A DNA stretch of 64,000 nt from Pseudomonas sp. Gutcm_11s (GCF_028649395.1 NZ_JAQSUW010000015.1:1-64000); one strand, 5' to 3'; positions 25,858-34,897 are shown, counted from the stretch's first letter. Program-made: numbers and translations. The notes: generated by a model not told the origin, from the sequence alone.

Positions 25858-26831
25858 GGCTGCTGCTCCGCGGAGACGCGCTCCGCATGCAAAGGCAGGC
25901 CGGCCGGCAGCTTGCGCGCGGCCTCGCCCTGCAGCACCAGCTCGGCGCGGTACACCAGGCGGCTGGCGTCGTCGCCGGTCAGTGCGTAGTAGGGGGTGAA
26001 CGCTGCCTCGCTGCGGATGCTGCGCACCTTGGCCTGGAAGGGCTGCTCGATGCCCTGCACGTGGATGTTCATCGCATCGCCAACCCGCACCTCGGCGCGG
26101 ATGCTGGCGGGGATGAAGACCCGCGCGTAAGGCTGCTCGCCGACCAGCAGGCTGACCAGCTCGGCACCGGCCGGCGGCTGGTCACCGACCTTGAACGGCA
26201 GGGCATCGACCACCCCGGCACGCGGCGCACGCAGGCTCAGGTGTTCGCGGCCAACCTCCAGATGGGCCAGGTTGCCACGGGCGGCGTCGAGCGCGGCGGC
26301 GGCCTGTTCGATCTGCTCGGCACGGGTGCCGTTGGTCAGCTCGCGCAGCTGCGCCTCGGCGCTGCGGGTGGAGGCGCTGGCCTGGTCGCGGGCGGCGCGG
26401 GCGCGGTCCTGCTCGGCAATGGCCACCTGCTTGCGCTGATACAACTCGGCGATGCGCTTGAAGTTGCGCTCGGCGTCGGTCAGCTCGGCGCGGTTGCGCG
26501 CCAGGGTGGCGCGGGCGGAGTCGATGGTCTCGCTGCGCGCGCCGTTGCTCAGCTCGGCCAGGCGCGCGGCGGCCTGGTTCACTTCGCCGCGGGCCTGGGC
26601 GATGCGCGCGTCCTGGCGGCGTGGGTCGAGTTCCAGCAATGGCTGGCCGGCCGCGACCTGGTCGCCCTCGGCGACTTGCCAGGTGAGGATGGTCTCCGAG
26701 GCTTCGGCGGGCAGGCCGACGCGGTCCCATTCCAGGGTGCCCAGCAGCTGCTCGCCGCCGGAGTCGCAGGCGGCCAGGCTGACCATGAGCAGGCCGGCCA
26801 GTAGTGGGCGAGAGAGCGACACAGGGTACAT
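25854..26831 (-). CDS. HlyD/YbhG-like periplasmic adaptor lipoprotein
   Basis: Membrane-fusion subunit of the ABC exporter, 325 residues. It starts with a lipoprotein signal (MYPVSLSRPLLAGLLMVSLAACD; Cys22 in LAAC) rather than a membrane anchor. Half of a lipoyl-like domain (VAEGDQVAAGQPLLELDPRR) precedes a long coiled coil (about residues 75-195) with the repeated motif ELSNGARSE / ELTNGTRAE characteristic of the YbhG group. LRAPRAGVVDALPFKVG closes the lipoyl part. The start follows GGAG and lies 1 bp after the TetR stop; its end overlaps the ATPase gene by 4 bp. Confidence 0.87.
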   Translation of the reverse strand: MYPVSLSRPLLAGLLMVSLAACDSGGEQLLGTLEWDRVGLPAEASETILTWQVAEGDQVAAGQPLLELDPRRQDARIAQARGEVNQAAARLAELSNGARSETIDSARATLARNRAELTDAERNFKRIAELYQRKQVAIAEQDRARAARDQASASTRSAEAQLRELTNGTRAEQIEQAAAALDAARGNLAHLEVGREHLSLRAPRAGVVDALPFKVGDQPPAGAELVSLLVGEQPYARVFIPASIRAEVRVGDAMNIHVQGIEQPFQAKVRSIRSEAAFTPYYALTGDDASRLVYRAELVLQGEAARKLPAGLPLHAERVSAEQQP

Positions 26832-26832
26832 C

Positions 26833-27477
26833 TCAGGGCTCCATTCCGCCCTTGAGCAGGGCGAGCGTGTGGGCGATCAGCGCTTCGTTGCCGATCTGCG
26901 GGTTGGCGAACACGCCGCGCCAGATCGGGGCGGCAGCGTAGGGAAGGAGGGTGACGCCGATCAGCGACACCACCAGCAGGCGCGGGTCGAGCTCGGGGTT
27001 GAGCGCGCCACGGGCCTGGGCAGCGGCGAACTTCTGCGCCAGCAGCAGCGGCACCAGGGGCGCGACGCGATCCATCAGCCGCTCGCGCAGCACGCCGCCC
27101 TCGCAGAGGATCTCGCGGACCCACAACTGGGAAATCCACGGATGCGCGGCGACGTTGTGGCTCATGTGGCGGACGAAGGCTCCGACCAGCTCCAGCGGGT
27201 CGTCGCCGGCCTGGCGAAGCTCCTCGGCGGCGCCCATCACCAGCGGCAGGAAGCGTTCTTCGACCATGGCATCGACCAGGCCGTCCTTGCTGCCGAAGTA
27301 GTAGTTGAGCAGTGCGGGGGTGACCCCGGTGCGCTCGGCGATGGCGCGCAGGCTGGTGGCCTGGATGCCCTGGCTGGAGAACAGGTCGGTGGCCGTGTTC
27401 AGCAGCAGCTCGCGCTGCGCCGTGGCATCGGCGGTGGGGCGCCCGGGGGCACGTGGGGTCTTGGTCGGTTTGTTCAT
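26833..27477 (-). CDS. CecR-like TetR regulator leading the ABC exporter operon
   Basis: A 214-residue TetR repressor. The helix-turn-helix is clear (SLRAIAERTGVTPALLNYYFGSKDGLVDAMV, residues about 45-75), and the C-terminal domain has the CecR/YbiH-type segment HPWISQLWVREILCEGGVLRERL. In E. coli the related regulator CecR precedes ybhGFSR; here the same order (regulator, HlyD, ATPase, permease) holds on one strand with 1-bp gaps or overlaps. An 18-bp palindrome lies 7 bp upstream of its start, pointing to autoregulation of the whole operon. Confidence 0.87.
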   Translation of the reverse strand: MNKPTKTPRAPGRPTADATAQRELLLNTATDLFSSQGIQATSLRAIAERTGVTPALLNYYFGSKDGLVDAMVEERFLPLVMGAAEELRQAGDDPLELVGAFVRHMSHNVAAHPWISQLWVREILCEGGVLRERLMDRVAPLVPLLLAQKFAAAQARGALNPELDPRLLVVSLIGVTLLPYAAAPIWRGVFANPQIGNEALIAHTLALLKGGMEP

Positions 27478-27484
27478 GTGGAAA

Positions 27485-27502
27485 TAATTAAACAGTTAAT
27501 TA
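27485..27502. promoter_or_regulatory. 18-bp palindromic operator candidate before the CecR-like gene
   Basis: TAATTAA (27485-27491) and TTAATTA (27496-27502) form perfect 7-bp arms around a 4-bp spacer. The element is strongly AT-rich in a GC-rich setting and sits just upstream of the TetR start codon (27477), in the 134-bp gap shared with the divergent FUSC operon. Size and symmetry fit a TetR dimer. Binding by the neighbouring regulator is inference. Confidence 0.7.
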
Positions 27503-27611
27503 ATTTATGGCAACGACCGCTCGTCCATTAGCGGCTCTGCAGAGTTAGTGCAGCAGGGGCGGGCATTGGTTCGGATGATTTCGCCGGCCCGGCGCCGGCC
27601 AACTACCCTCA

Positions 27612-29633
27612 ATGCGGGTGTCCCGTCAGGTAGTAGCCGCAGTGCGTGATTTCCTTTCCGCCATCTTCGCTCCCAGTCCGCTGGCCCTGCAGTTCGCCTG
27701 CAAGACGCTGCTCAGCGGCGCACTGGCGCTGTGGTGCGCGTTTCGTTTCGGCCTCGACCAGCCGCAATGGGCGCTGATGACTGCGTTCATCGTCGCCCAG
27801 CCGCTGGCCGGCATGGTGGTGCAGAAGGGCCTGGCGCGGCTGCTGGGCACGGTGATCGGCACCGTGCTGTCGGTGGTGTTCATGGCCCTGTTCGCCCAGG
27901 CACCGTGGCTGTTCCTGCTGGTGATGGCGCTGTGGTTGGGGCTGTGCACCATGGCCTCGACCCTGCTGCGCAGCGCCTGGTCCTATGCCTTCGTGCTCTC
28001 CGGCTACACCGTGGCGATCATCTGCCTGCCGATATTCGGCAAGCCGCTGGTGGTGTTCGACGAGGCGGTGGCGCGCTGCACCGAGATCTGCCTGGGCATT
28101 CTCTGTTCCATGGTGGTCAGCGCGGTGCTCTGGCCGCAGCGGGTCGAGCAGCAACTGGTGGGCCAGGCGCGCGCGGCCTGGCTTGGTGGCGTACAGGTGG
28201 CGGCCGCCGCGCTGCAGCGCCAGGGCGCCGGACCGCGCGGGCTGCTCGAGACCCTGGGACGCATCGTTGCGGTGGATGCCCAGCGCGAGCACGCCTGGTT
28301 CGAGGGCGTGCGCGGGCGCCAGCGGGCCCGTGGCCTGCGCGCCCTGACTCGCGAACTACTCGGCCTGCTGCGTTTGGCGCGCGGCGTGGCTCGGCAGTGG
28401 CGGCAACTCGACGATGCCGATGCGCATGCCCTGGCGCCCTGGTTGGCGGAGTTGCAGGAGCGCCTGCTCGACCCCGAACGCGGTCCGGATGCCGAGCTGA
28501 TGGCGCGCCTGCGCGAACAGTCCCAGGCGGCCGAGCATCCCGCCGCGCGGCAGTACTGCCTGGGCCGCATGGCCTTGCTGATGCGCCAGCTCGGCCGGGC
28601 CCACGAGGCGCTGCTGGCAGTGGAGCTCGGCGAGGCGCCGGTGGATGCGCCGCCGCCACTGTCCTGGCATCGCGACGTGCAGACCGCCGCGGTCTATGGC
28701 CTGCGCAGCTGCCTGACCCTGCTGGCGTTGTCGGCCTTTTGGCTAGCCACCGCCTGGCCGGCGGCCAGCGGCGCCATGTTGCTGGCCTCGGTGGTGTGCA
28801 GCCTGTTCGCCAGCCGCGAGAATGCTGACCTGATCGGCATGGCTTTCCTGCGCGGCATCCTCTACGCGCTGCCGGTGGCTTTCTTCGTCGGTCAGGTGCT
28901 GCTGCCGCAGTGGAACGGCTTCCCGTTGCTCTGCCTGGCCCTGGGCGTGCCGCTGTTCTTCGGCCTGCTGGCCATGTCGCGGCCGGCGCTGGCCGGCGCC
29001 GCTACCTCCTTCTGCCTGCACTTCATCGTGCTCTGCGCGCCGCGCAACGACATGGCCTACGACGTCGCCTACTTCCTCAATTCGGCATTGGCCATGCTGC
29101 TCGGTGTCGGCTGCGCGGTGCTGGCGCTGCGCCTGCTGGTGCTGCGCAATCCGCTGTGGCACGGCCGGCGACTGCTGCGTGCGACGCTGGATGACCTGGC
29201 GCGCCTGTGTACCCGCTCGCTGGGTGGTGCGGAGAACTGGTTCGGCGGGCGCATGGCCGATCGCCTGTTGCAGCTGGCGCGCTTCTATCCGCAACTGCCG
29301 GATGGCGGGCGCAGCCGCTGGGATGACGGTGTCGACAGCCTCGACCTGGGCGACGAGCTGTTGCACCTGCGCGCCTGCCTGGCGGCGGCGCCGAACGCGC
29401 CGCGAGAGGCCGAGCAGCGCTTCTTCGCCGGCCTGGAGAAAGTGCTGCGTGGCGGCCCTCAGGCCAGTCGCGGCGAGGCGCTCGATCCGTTCATCCAGGC
29501 GCTGACACGAGCCCTGCACGACCGCCCGCCGGCGATCGAGCTGCAGCTGGCCGAGGCGGCCTTGCTACAACTGCGCAGCAGCTGGCGGCGCTGGTGCGAC
29601 GAACAGCCGGGAGGCAAGCATGGATTTGCGTGA
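27612..29633 (+). CDS. FUSC/AaeB-family inner-membrane exporter
   Basis: Efflux protein of the fusaric-acid-resistance family, 673 residues. It has two halves of about five to six membrane helices each (about residues 25-165 and 360-520), separated and followed by large cytoplasmic helical domains, as in E. coli AaeB. Characteristic segments are FGLDQPQWALMTAFIVAQPLAG and FASRENADLIGMAFLRGILY. The ATG at 27612 lacks a clear ribosome site; a GTG at 27642 preceded by AGG could be the real start and would remove only ten residues. It overlaps the DUF1656 gene by 14 bp. Likely substrates are aromatic carboxylic acids. Confidence 0.88.
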   Translation: MRVSRQVVAAVRDFLSAIFAPSPLALQFACKTLLSGALALWCAFRFGLDQPQWALMTAFIVAQPLAGMVVQKGLARLLGTVIGTVLSVVFMALFAQAPWLFLLVMALWLGLCTMASTLLRSAWSYAFVLSGYTVAIICLPIFGKPLVVFDEAVARCTEICLGILCSMVVSAVLWPQRVEQQLVGQARAAWLGGVQVAAAALQRQGAGPRGLLETLGRIVAVDAQREHAWFEGVRGRQRARGLRALTRELLGLLRLARGVARQWRQLDDADAHALAPWLAELQERLLDPERGPDAELMARLREQSQAAEHPAARQYCLGRMALLMRQLGRAHEALLAVELGEAPVDAPPPLSWHRDVQTAAVYGLRSCLTLLALSAFWLATAWPAASGAMLLASVVCSLFASRENADLIGMAFLRGILYALPVAFFVGQVLLPQWNGFPLLCLALGVPLFFGLLAMSRPALAGAATSFCLHFIVLCAPRNDMAYDVAYFLNSALAMLLGVGCAVLALRLLVLRNPLWHGRRLLRATLDDLARLCTRSLGGAENWFGGRMADRLLQLARFYPQLPDGGRSRWDDGVDSLDLGDELLHLRACLAAAPNAPREAEQRFFAGLEKVLRGGPQASRGEALDPFIQALTRALHDRPPAIELQLAEAALLQLRSSWRRWCDEQPGGKHGFA

Positions 29634-29826
29634 ATGGGCGCTGGGCGGCGTGCTGCTCAGCCCGATGCTGCTGTATGCGCTGCTGGCGCTGTTGCTGACC
29701 GGTGTATTGCGCCTGGGCCTGCAGCGCGCCGGGCTGGCGCGCTGGATCTGGCACGAGGCGCTGTTCGACTGCGCCCTGTATGTCTGTGTGCTGGCGGGCC
29801 TGGTGGCCCTGCTGGCGACCTGGTGA
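29620..29826 (+). CDS. DUF1656 small membrane protein (AaeX-like)
   Basis: A 68-residue protein with two membrane helices (GVLLSPMLLYALLALLLTGVL, then FDCALYVCVLAGLVALLATW). The family sits between FUSC exporters and their HlyD partner in many Proteobacteria and is called AaeX in E. coli; its exact role is unknown. A strong GGGAGG site precedes the ATG, which lies inside the end of the FUSC gene, so it is translationally coupled. Confidence 0.9.
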   Translation: MDLREWALGGVLLSPMLLYALLALLLTGVLRLGLQRAGLARWIWHEALFDCALYVCVLAGLVALLATW

Positions 29827-29836
29827 GGAGTCGTTG

Positions 29837-30697
29837 ATGAGTGCACTTCCGCGTGTGGCGGTGACCCTGCTGATGGTGCTGGTGGCCGTGCTGGCTGGCT
29901 GGTGGCTGTGGGACTTCTACATGAACGCGCCCTGGACCCGCGATGCGCGGGTGCGCGCCGACGTGGTCACCATCGCCCCGGACGTGTCCGGTTGGGTGGT
30001 CGAGCTCAAGGTGCAGGACAACCAGCAGGTCAAGGCCGGCGACCTGCTGATGAGCATCGACCGCGAGCGCTACCAGGCTAACCTCGACAAGGCCAAGGCC
30101 CTGGCCCAGACCCGTCGTCAGCAGCTCAACCTGCGTCAGCACGAGGCCTCGCGTCGCGCCCACCTTGGGCCGCAGGCGATCAGCGCCGAGCTGCGCGAGA
30201 ACGCCCTGATCAATGCCGAGATCGCCCGTGCCGAGCTGCAGCAGGCCGAGGCCGAGGTGACCCTGGCCGAGCTCAACCTCAAGCGCAGCGAGGTGCGCGC
30301 GCCGCGCTCCGGGCAGGTCACCAACCTGCACCTGGCTCAGGGTAACTACGTGCAGGCCGGCCAGGCGGTGATGGCTCTGGTGGCCGACGATTCCTTCTAC
30401 GTGCAGGCCTACTTCGAGGAGACCAAGCTGCCGGGCATTCGCGTCGGTGCGGCCGTCGAGGTGACGCTGATGAGCGGTGGCGTGGGCCTGACGGGCAAGG
30501 TGCAGAGCATCAGCCGCGGCATCACCGACCGCAACGCGGTGGCGGATGCGCAGCTGCTGGCCAATGTCGAGCCGACCTTCAACTGGGTGCGCCTGGCCCA
30601 GCGCATCCCGGTACGCATCGAGCTGGAGGACGTGCCGAAGGACCTGCCGCTGAGCGCGGGGATGACGGCGAGCGTCAGGGTGATGGGGGAGGAGTGA
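29837..30697 (+). CDS. HlyD/AaeA-family periplasmic adaptor
   Basis: Membrane-fusion protein for the FUSC exporter, 286 residues. One N-terminal membrane anchor (VAVTLLMVLVAVLAGWWLWDFY) is followed by the family start APWTRDARVRADVVTIAPDVSG, a lipoyl half with VKAGDLLMSIDRERY, a short coiled coil, and LKRSEVRAPRSGQVTNLHL. GGAG precedes the ATG at 29837, 10 bp after the DUF1656 stop. A strong terminator follows. No outer-membrane channel is encoded, so a shared TolC-type channel is presumably used. Confidence 0.9.
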   Translation: MSALPRVAVTLLMVLVAVLAGWWLWDFYMNAPWTRDARVRADVVTIAPDVSGWVVELKVQDNQQVKAGDLLMSIDRERYQANLDKAKALAQTRRQQLNLRQHEASRRAHLGPQAISAELRENALINAEIARAELQQAEAEVTLAELNLKRSEVRAPRSGQVTNLHLAQGNYVQAGQAVMALVADDSFYVQAYFEETKLPGIRVGAAVEVTLMSGGVGLTGKVQSISRGITDRNAVADAQLLANVEPTFNWVRLAQRIPVRIELEDVPKDLPLSAGMTASVRVMGEE

Positions 30698-30711
30698 TCT
30701 GCAGGGAAAAC

Positions 30712-30740
30712 AAAAAGGCCGCTCGATGAGCGGCCTTTTT
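30712..30740. terminator. Bidirectional rho-independent terminator
   Basis: Perfect 13-bp arms (30712-30724 and 30728-30740, AAAAAGGCCGCTC and its complement) enclose a 3-nt loop. The stem ends in A5 on one side and T5 on the other, so it serves both the exporter operon and the convergent MaoC gene. Confidence 0.94.
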
Positions 30741-30754
30741 CATGTGCAGCAGGA

Positions 30755-31225
30755 TCAGCCCACGGTGACCTTGGGCATTTCCGGCATGCTCAGGGTCTGC
30801 TCGGCGCGCGGGGCCAGGACCTCGGCTTCGCCGTCCACCACCTGCTCCTGGTTCTGGTTGAACACGCGGGTGGCCAGGCGCACGCGGCCCTTGGGCAGCT
30901 TCTCCAGCACTTCCAGCTGCACGGTCAGGGTGTCGCCGAGTTTCACCGGACGGGTGAACTTGAGCTGCTGGCCGAGGTAGATGGTGCCCGGGCCGGGCAG
31001 GTTGCAGGCGATGGCGGCGCTGATCAGCGCGCCGCTGAACATGCCGTGGGCGATGCGCTCCTTGAACATCGTCTCGGCGGCGAAGGCGGCGTCCAGGTGC
31101 ACCGGGTTGTTGTCGCCGGAGACGGCGGCGAACAGCTGCACGTCGCGCTCTTCCACGGTCTTCACCAGGCTGGCCTGCTGGCCGACTTCGAGCTTGTCGT
31201 AGGGGATGTTGGTGACCTGGGTCAT
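30755..31225 (-). CDS. MaoC-type (R)-specific enoyl-CoA hydratase
   Basis: Hot-dog-fold hydratase of 156 residues that adds water to trans-2-enoyl-CoA to give (R)-3-hydroxyacyl-CoA. The catalytic motif FAAVSGDNNPVHLDAAFA (about residues 33-50) carries the Asp and His of the PhaJ group, followed by RIAHGMFSGALISAAIA. The ATG at 31225 overlaps the stop of the lipase gene by 4 bp. In polyester-making pseudomonads PhaJ links beta-oxidation to PHA synthesis; no PHA synthase is in view, so that role is only a possibility. Confidence 0.87.
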   Translation of the reverse strand: MTQVTNIPYDKLEVGQQASLVKTVEERDVQLFAAVSGDNNPVHLDAAFAAETMFKERIAHGMFSGALISAAIACNLPGPGTIYLGQQLKFTRPVKLGDTLTVQLEVLEKLPKGRVRLATRVFNQNQEQVVDGEAEVLAPRAEQTLSMPEMPKVTVG

Positions 31226-32181
31226 ACGGGTTCCTCGATGGGGGTGGGGCACTGGCGGCTACGGATCAGGGCCCGCTCCAGCCAGTCGCGCAGATAATTG
31301 GTGACCTCGTCGCGATTGCTCTCGTTGAGCAGCTCGTGACGGGCCTCGGGGTAGATCTTCAGCTCGACGTCATGGATGCCGGCGGTGCGCAGGGCGCCGG
31401 CCAGGTGGCCGAGGCGCTTGCCCTGGCTGACCGGGTCATGGTCGCCGCCGATCACCAGCAGTGGCAGGTCGGCGTCGATCTGCGCCAGGTTGCGCACCGG
31501 GGTGATCTGCTGGAAGCCGTGCATCAGATCGCACCACAGCTGGGTGGTACAGACGAAGCCGCACAGCGGGTCGGTCACGTATTTGTCCACTTCGGCAGGG
31601 TCGCGGCTGAGCCAGTCGAAGCCGGTGCGGTTGGGCTTGAAGGCCTTGTTGAACGAGCCGAAGGAGAGGAAGTCGATCAGCTTGCTGCGCCCGGTCGGGC
31701 CCAGGCGCCAGCGCTCCAGGCGGGTGATCAGGCCGGCCGCCTTGTACAGCGGCAGCGGCTGGTAGTTTGAGCCGGACAGGATGGCGCCCTGCAGGCTGCA
31801 GCTGTGCTGCATCAGGTAGGCCATGCCGATGTAGCTGCCCATGCTGTGGCCGAGCAGGAAGATCGGCGAGCGCGGGTGCTGCTGGCGGATCTGGTGATTG
31901 AGCGTGGCGAGGTCGCCGACCACCTTGTTCCAGCCCTCGGCGTCGGCGTAGTGGCCAAGCACACCGCGTTCGGCGGTGCGGCCGTGGCCACGCTGGTCGA
32001 GGGCATATACGCCGTAACCGGCTTCGGTGAGCTCCTCGGCCAGGCGCGCGTAGCGCTCGGCGTGCTCGGCCATGCCGTGGGCGATCATCAGCAGCGCCTT
32101 GGGCGCCGCTGCGGTGGGCCAGTGCAGTACGCGCAGCGCGGTGCCGTCGCTGGCGTCGATCCACAGTTCTTGTTGCTGCAT
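31222..32181 (-). CDS. Alpha/beta hydrolase, monoacylglycerol lipase-like
   Basis: Serine hydrolase of the monoglyceride lipase/lysophospholipase group, 319 residues. It has AHGMAEHAERYARLAEEL near the N-terminus (oxyanion region), the nucleophile elbow GHSMGSYIG near residue 109, the acid in LLVIGGDHDPVSQGKRL and the histidine in YPEARHELLNE. There is no signal peptide, so it acts in the cytoplasm, presumably releasing fatty acids for the nearby FadD enzymes. Start ATG 32181; it overlaps the MaoC gene by 4 bp, as in the similar lipase-MaoC pair I recall beside fadD2 in P. aeruginosa. Confidence 0.87.
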   Translation of the reverse strand: MQQQELWIDASDGTALRVLHWPTAAAPKALLMIAHGMAEHAERYARLAEELTEAGYGVYALDQRGHGRTAERGVLGHYADAEGWNKVVGDLATLNHQIRQQHPRSPIFLLGHSMGSYIGMAYLMQHSCSLQGAILSGSNYQPLPLYKAAGLITRLERWRLGPTGRSKLIDFLSFGSFNKAFKPNRTGFDWLSRDPAEVDKYVTDPLCGFVCTTQLWCDLMHGFQQITPVRNLAQIDADLPLLVIGGDHDPVSQGKRLGHLAGALRTAGIHDVELKIYPEARHELLNESNRDEVTNYLRDWLERALIRSRQCPTPIEEPV

Positions 32182-32246
32182 GGCGGTCCTTGTGCCCGGT
32201 GAAGTCGCGGCATTGTGCATGGCCGGGCAGGCCGCGCAAAGGGCCG

Positions 32247-32972
32247 TTAACGCCAGACGTTGTGGCGTTTGAGGATCAGCATGTACTCGCCGCTGGCATG
32301 CAGTTCACGCAGGCCGCGTTCGAAGATGGCGGCCCAGTCCGGCTGGCCGGCGCGCGGCTCGGTGAAGCCGACCACCAGCGGGATGCGTTCCAGCGCCGGC
32401 TCCTGCCACACCAAGTGGCCGCGCAGCTCGTCGTCGCTGGCCACCAGGTACTCGCCGACGATGCGCTCCAGCAGCACCAGGTCGAAGCGCCGGGCGGCGA
32501 GCTTGCGCAGGTTGCTGATGTCGTCCACTGCCTCTTCGGTACGCAGGCCGGAGTTGAGCAGGCGCGGGGGATAGCCGTAGCCGCGGACGATGCCGACCTT
32601 GCGTCCGCGCAGGTCGTCGATGGACTGGAACGGCTGCGGGGTGCGGCGGCGCACGAACATGCCGAGCTGGCTGTAGAACAGCGGGCGCGAGGCGATCAGG
32701 TCCTCTTCCTTTATCTCCTGCGGCCACAAGGCCAGGGCGCCCTGGTAGCGGCCGTTATGCAGCTCGGCGCGGACCCGTGCCCAGGGCATGAAGTCGATGC
32801 GCGGCTCGTAGCCCTGGGTGGCGAAGGCGCGCCGGGTCAGTTCGACGATGCTGCCGCCGCTGGGCATGAGCTGGGAGCTGTAGGGCGGGTATTCCAGGGT
32901 GGCCAGGCGCGGTTCGGCAGCCAGCGGCAGGCAGAGCAGAAGAGGGATGGCGAGGGCGAGGAGTCGACGCAT
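32247..32972 (-). CDS. Periplasmic solute-binding protein (PBPb family)
   Basis: A 241-residue extracellular solute-binding protein of the family used by polar amino-acid ABC transporters. The ATG at 32972 gives a signal peptide (MRRLLALAIPLLLCLPLAAEP); 22 extra upstream codons would spoil it. Family features are ATLEYPPYSSQLMPSGGSIVELTRRAF at the mature N-terminus, SIDDLRGRKVGIVRGYGYPP in the hinge and RRFDLVLLERIVGEYLV. No transporter genes adjoin, so it may be a sensor or serve a distant transporter. Ligand unknown. Confidence 0.75.
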   Translation of the reverse strand: MRRLLALAIPLLLCLPLAAEPRLATLEYPPYSSQLMPSGGSIVELTRRAFATQGYEPRIDFMPWARVRAELHNGRYQGALALWPQEIKEEDLIASRPLFYSQLGMFVRRRTPQPFQSIDDLRGRKVGIVRGYGYPPRLLNSGLRTEEAVDDISNLRKLAARRFDLVLLERIVGEYLVASDDELRGHLVWQEPALERIPLVVGFTEPRAGQPDWAAIFERGLRELHASGEYMLILKRHNVWR

Positions 32973-33170
32973 GGGGATGCCGTGGGGAAAGCCAGTAATA
33001 GCTATAGCGCAGGCCGACATGGATCGTCGGAAAAGCATGGTAAAGATTCATACGGTCAATGAGAGGGGCGCGGGTATTTGCCTCTCGTCCGCTAGCTGCT
33101 AAGTTCCGGGGCAATCCGGTCGCGTGGCTGCAGGCCGGCCAGTTCATTCAGGTCAAGGGGAATAACAACA

Positions 33171-34859
33171 ATGCAACCTGACTTCTGGGACGACAAGCGC
33201 CCGGCCGGGGTATCCAACCAGATCGATCTGACCACCTATCGCTCGGTGGTAGAAGTCTTCGAACGGTCCTGCAAGAAATTTGCCGATCGCCCGGCGTTCA
33301 GCAACCTCGGCGTCACGCTGACCTATGCCGAACTGGAGCGCCATTCCGCGGCCTTCGCCGCCTGGCTGCAGAAGAACACCGACCTCAAGCCCGGCGACCG
33401 CATCGCCGTGCAGATGCCCAACATCCTGCAGTACCCGATCGCCGTGTTCGGTGCCATGCGCGCCGGGCTGATCGTGGTCAACACCAACCCGCTGTACACC
33501 GTGCGCGAGATGCGCCACCAGTTCAACGACGCTGGTGTGCGTGCCCTGGTGTACCTCAACACCTTCGGCAAGTCGGTGCAGGAAGTGCTGCCCGATACTC
33601 AGGTGGAGTACCTGATCGAGGCGCGCATGGGCGACATGCAGTCGCCGCTCAAGGGCTTGCTGATCAACGCTGCGGTCAAGCACCTGAAGAAGATGGTGCC
33701 GGACTACCAGCTGCCCCAGGCCATATCGTTCAAGGACGTGCTGCGCGCTGGCAAGGGCCATGGCTTCCAGCCGTCCAAGGTGAGCCTGGATGACGTCGCG
33801 GTGCTGCAGTACACCGGCGGCACTACTGGCGTGGCCAAGGGCGCGATGCTCACCCACGGCAACCTGGTGGCCAACATGCAGCAGGTGCACAACTGCCTGC
33901 AGCAGACCGGCGATGATGGCCTGCCGCTGATGAAGGAAGGCGGCGAGATCATGATCGCGCCGCTGCCTCTCTACCATATCTATGCCTTCACCGCGAACTG
34001 CATGTGCATGATGGTCAGCGGCAACCACAACGTGCTGATCACCAACCCGCGCGACATCCCGGGCTTCGTCAAGGAGCTGGGCAAGTGGCAGTTCTCCGCG
34101 CTGCTGGGCCTGAATACCCTGTTCGTCGCGCTGATGGATAACGCGGACTTCCGCAACCTCGACTTCTCCCGCCTCAAGCTGACCAACTCCGGCGGCACCG
34201 CGCTGGTCAAGGCCACCGCCGAGCGCTGGCAGGAAGTCACCGGCTGCGCCGTGGTCGAGGGCTACGGCCTGACCGAAACCTCGCCGGTGGCCACCACCAA
34301 CTGCTACGGCGCCCTGGCGCGCCTGGGCACCGTAGGCATCCCGGTAGCCGGCACCGCACTCAAGGTGATCGACGACAACGGCGTCGAGCAGCCGCTGGGC
34401 GAGCGCGGCGAGCTGTGCATCAAGGGGCCGCAGGTGATGAAGGGCTACTGGCAGCGCGAAGAGGCCACTGCCGAGGTGCTGGACGCCGAGGGCTGGTTTA
34501 AGACCGGCGACATCGCGGTGATCGATCCGGACGGCTACACCCGCATCGTCGACCGCAAGAAGGACATGATCATCGTCTCCGGCTTCAACGTGTACCCGAA
34601 CGAGATCGAGGACGTGGTCATGGCTCACCCGAAGGTGGCCAGCTGCGCGGCCATCGGCGTGCCTGACGAGAAGTCCGGCGAGGCGGTCAAGCTGTTCGTC
34701 GTGGCCCGCGAGGGCGGCGTCACCGCCGAGGAGATCAAGGCCTACTGCAAGGAAAACTTCACCGGCTACAAGGTGCCCAAGCACATCGTGTTCAAGGACG
34801 CCCTGCCGATGACGCCGGTGGGCAAGATCCTGCGGCGCGAACTGCGCGACATCGCCTGA
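33171..34859 (+). CDS. fadD2: Long-chain fatty-acid CoA ligase (FadD2)
   Basis: Activates fatty acids to acyl-CoA through an acyl-adenylate, the entry step of beta-oxidation at the inner membrane. The 562-residue protein has the AMP-binding motif YTGGTTGVAKGAMLTH near residue 212, GYGLTETSPVA near 362 and the C-terminal lysine of the K-ILR motif in GKILRRELRD. The FACS segment WFKTGDIAVIDPDGYTRIV is clear. It is a paralogue of the next gene, with near-identical motifs and length. The symbol follows the tandem fadD2-fadD1 order known in P. aeruginosa. A terminator separates the two genes. Confidence 0.92.
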   Translation: MQPDFWDDKRPAGVSNQIDLTTYRSVVEVFERSCKKFADRPAFSNLGVTLTYAELERHSAAFAAWLQKNTDLKPGDRIAVQMPNILQYPIAVFGAMRAGLIVVNTNPLYTVREMRHQFNDAGVRALVYLNTFGKSVQEVLPDTQVEYLIEARMGDMQSPLKGLLINAAVKHLKKMVPDYQLPQAISFKDVLRAGKGHGFQPSKVSLDDVAVLQYTGGTTGVAKGAMLTHGNLVANMQQVHNCLQQTGDDGLPLMKEGGEIMIAPLPLYHIYAFTANCMCMMVSGNHNVLITNPRDIPGFVKELGKWQFSALLGLNTLFVALMDNADFRNLDFSRLKLTNSGGTALVKATAERWQEVTGCAVVEGYGLTETSPVATTNCYGALARLGTVGIPVAGTALKVIDDNGVEQPLGERGELCIKGPQVMKGYWQREEATAEVLDAEGWFKTGDIAVIDPDGYTRIVDRKKDMIIVSGFNVYPNEIEDVVMAHPKVASCAAIGVPDEKSGEAVKLFVVAREGGVTAEEIKAYCKENFTGYKVPKHIVFKDALPMTPVGKILRRELRDIA

Positions 34860-34897
34860 GTTCCACCCGGCCGGCGGGGTGGACGCCGGCATCCTCG

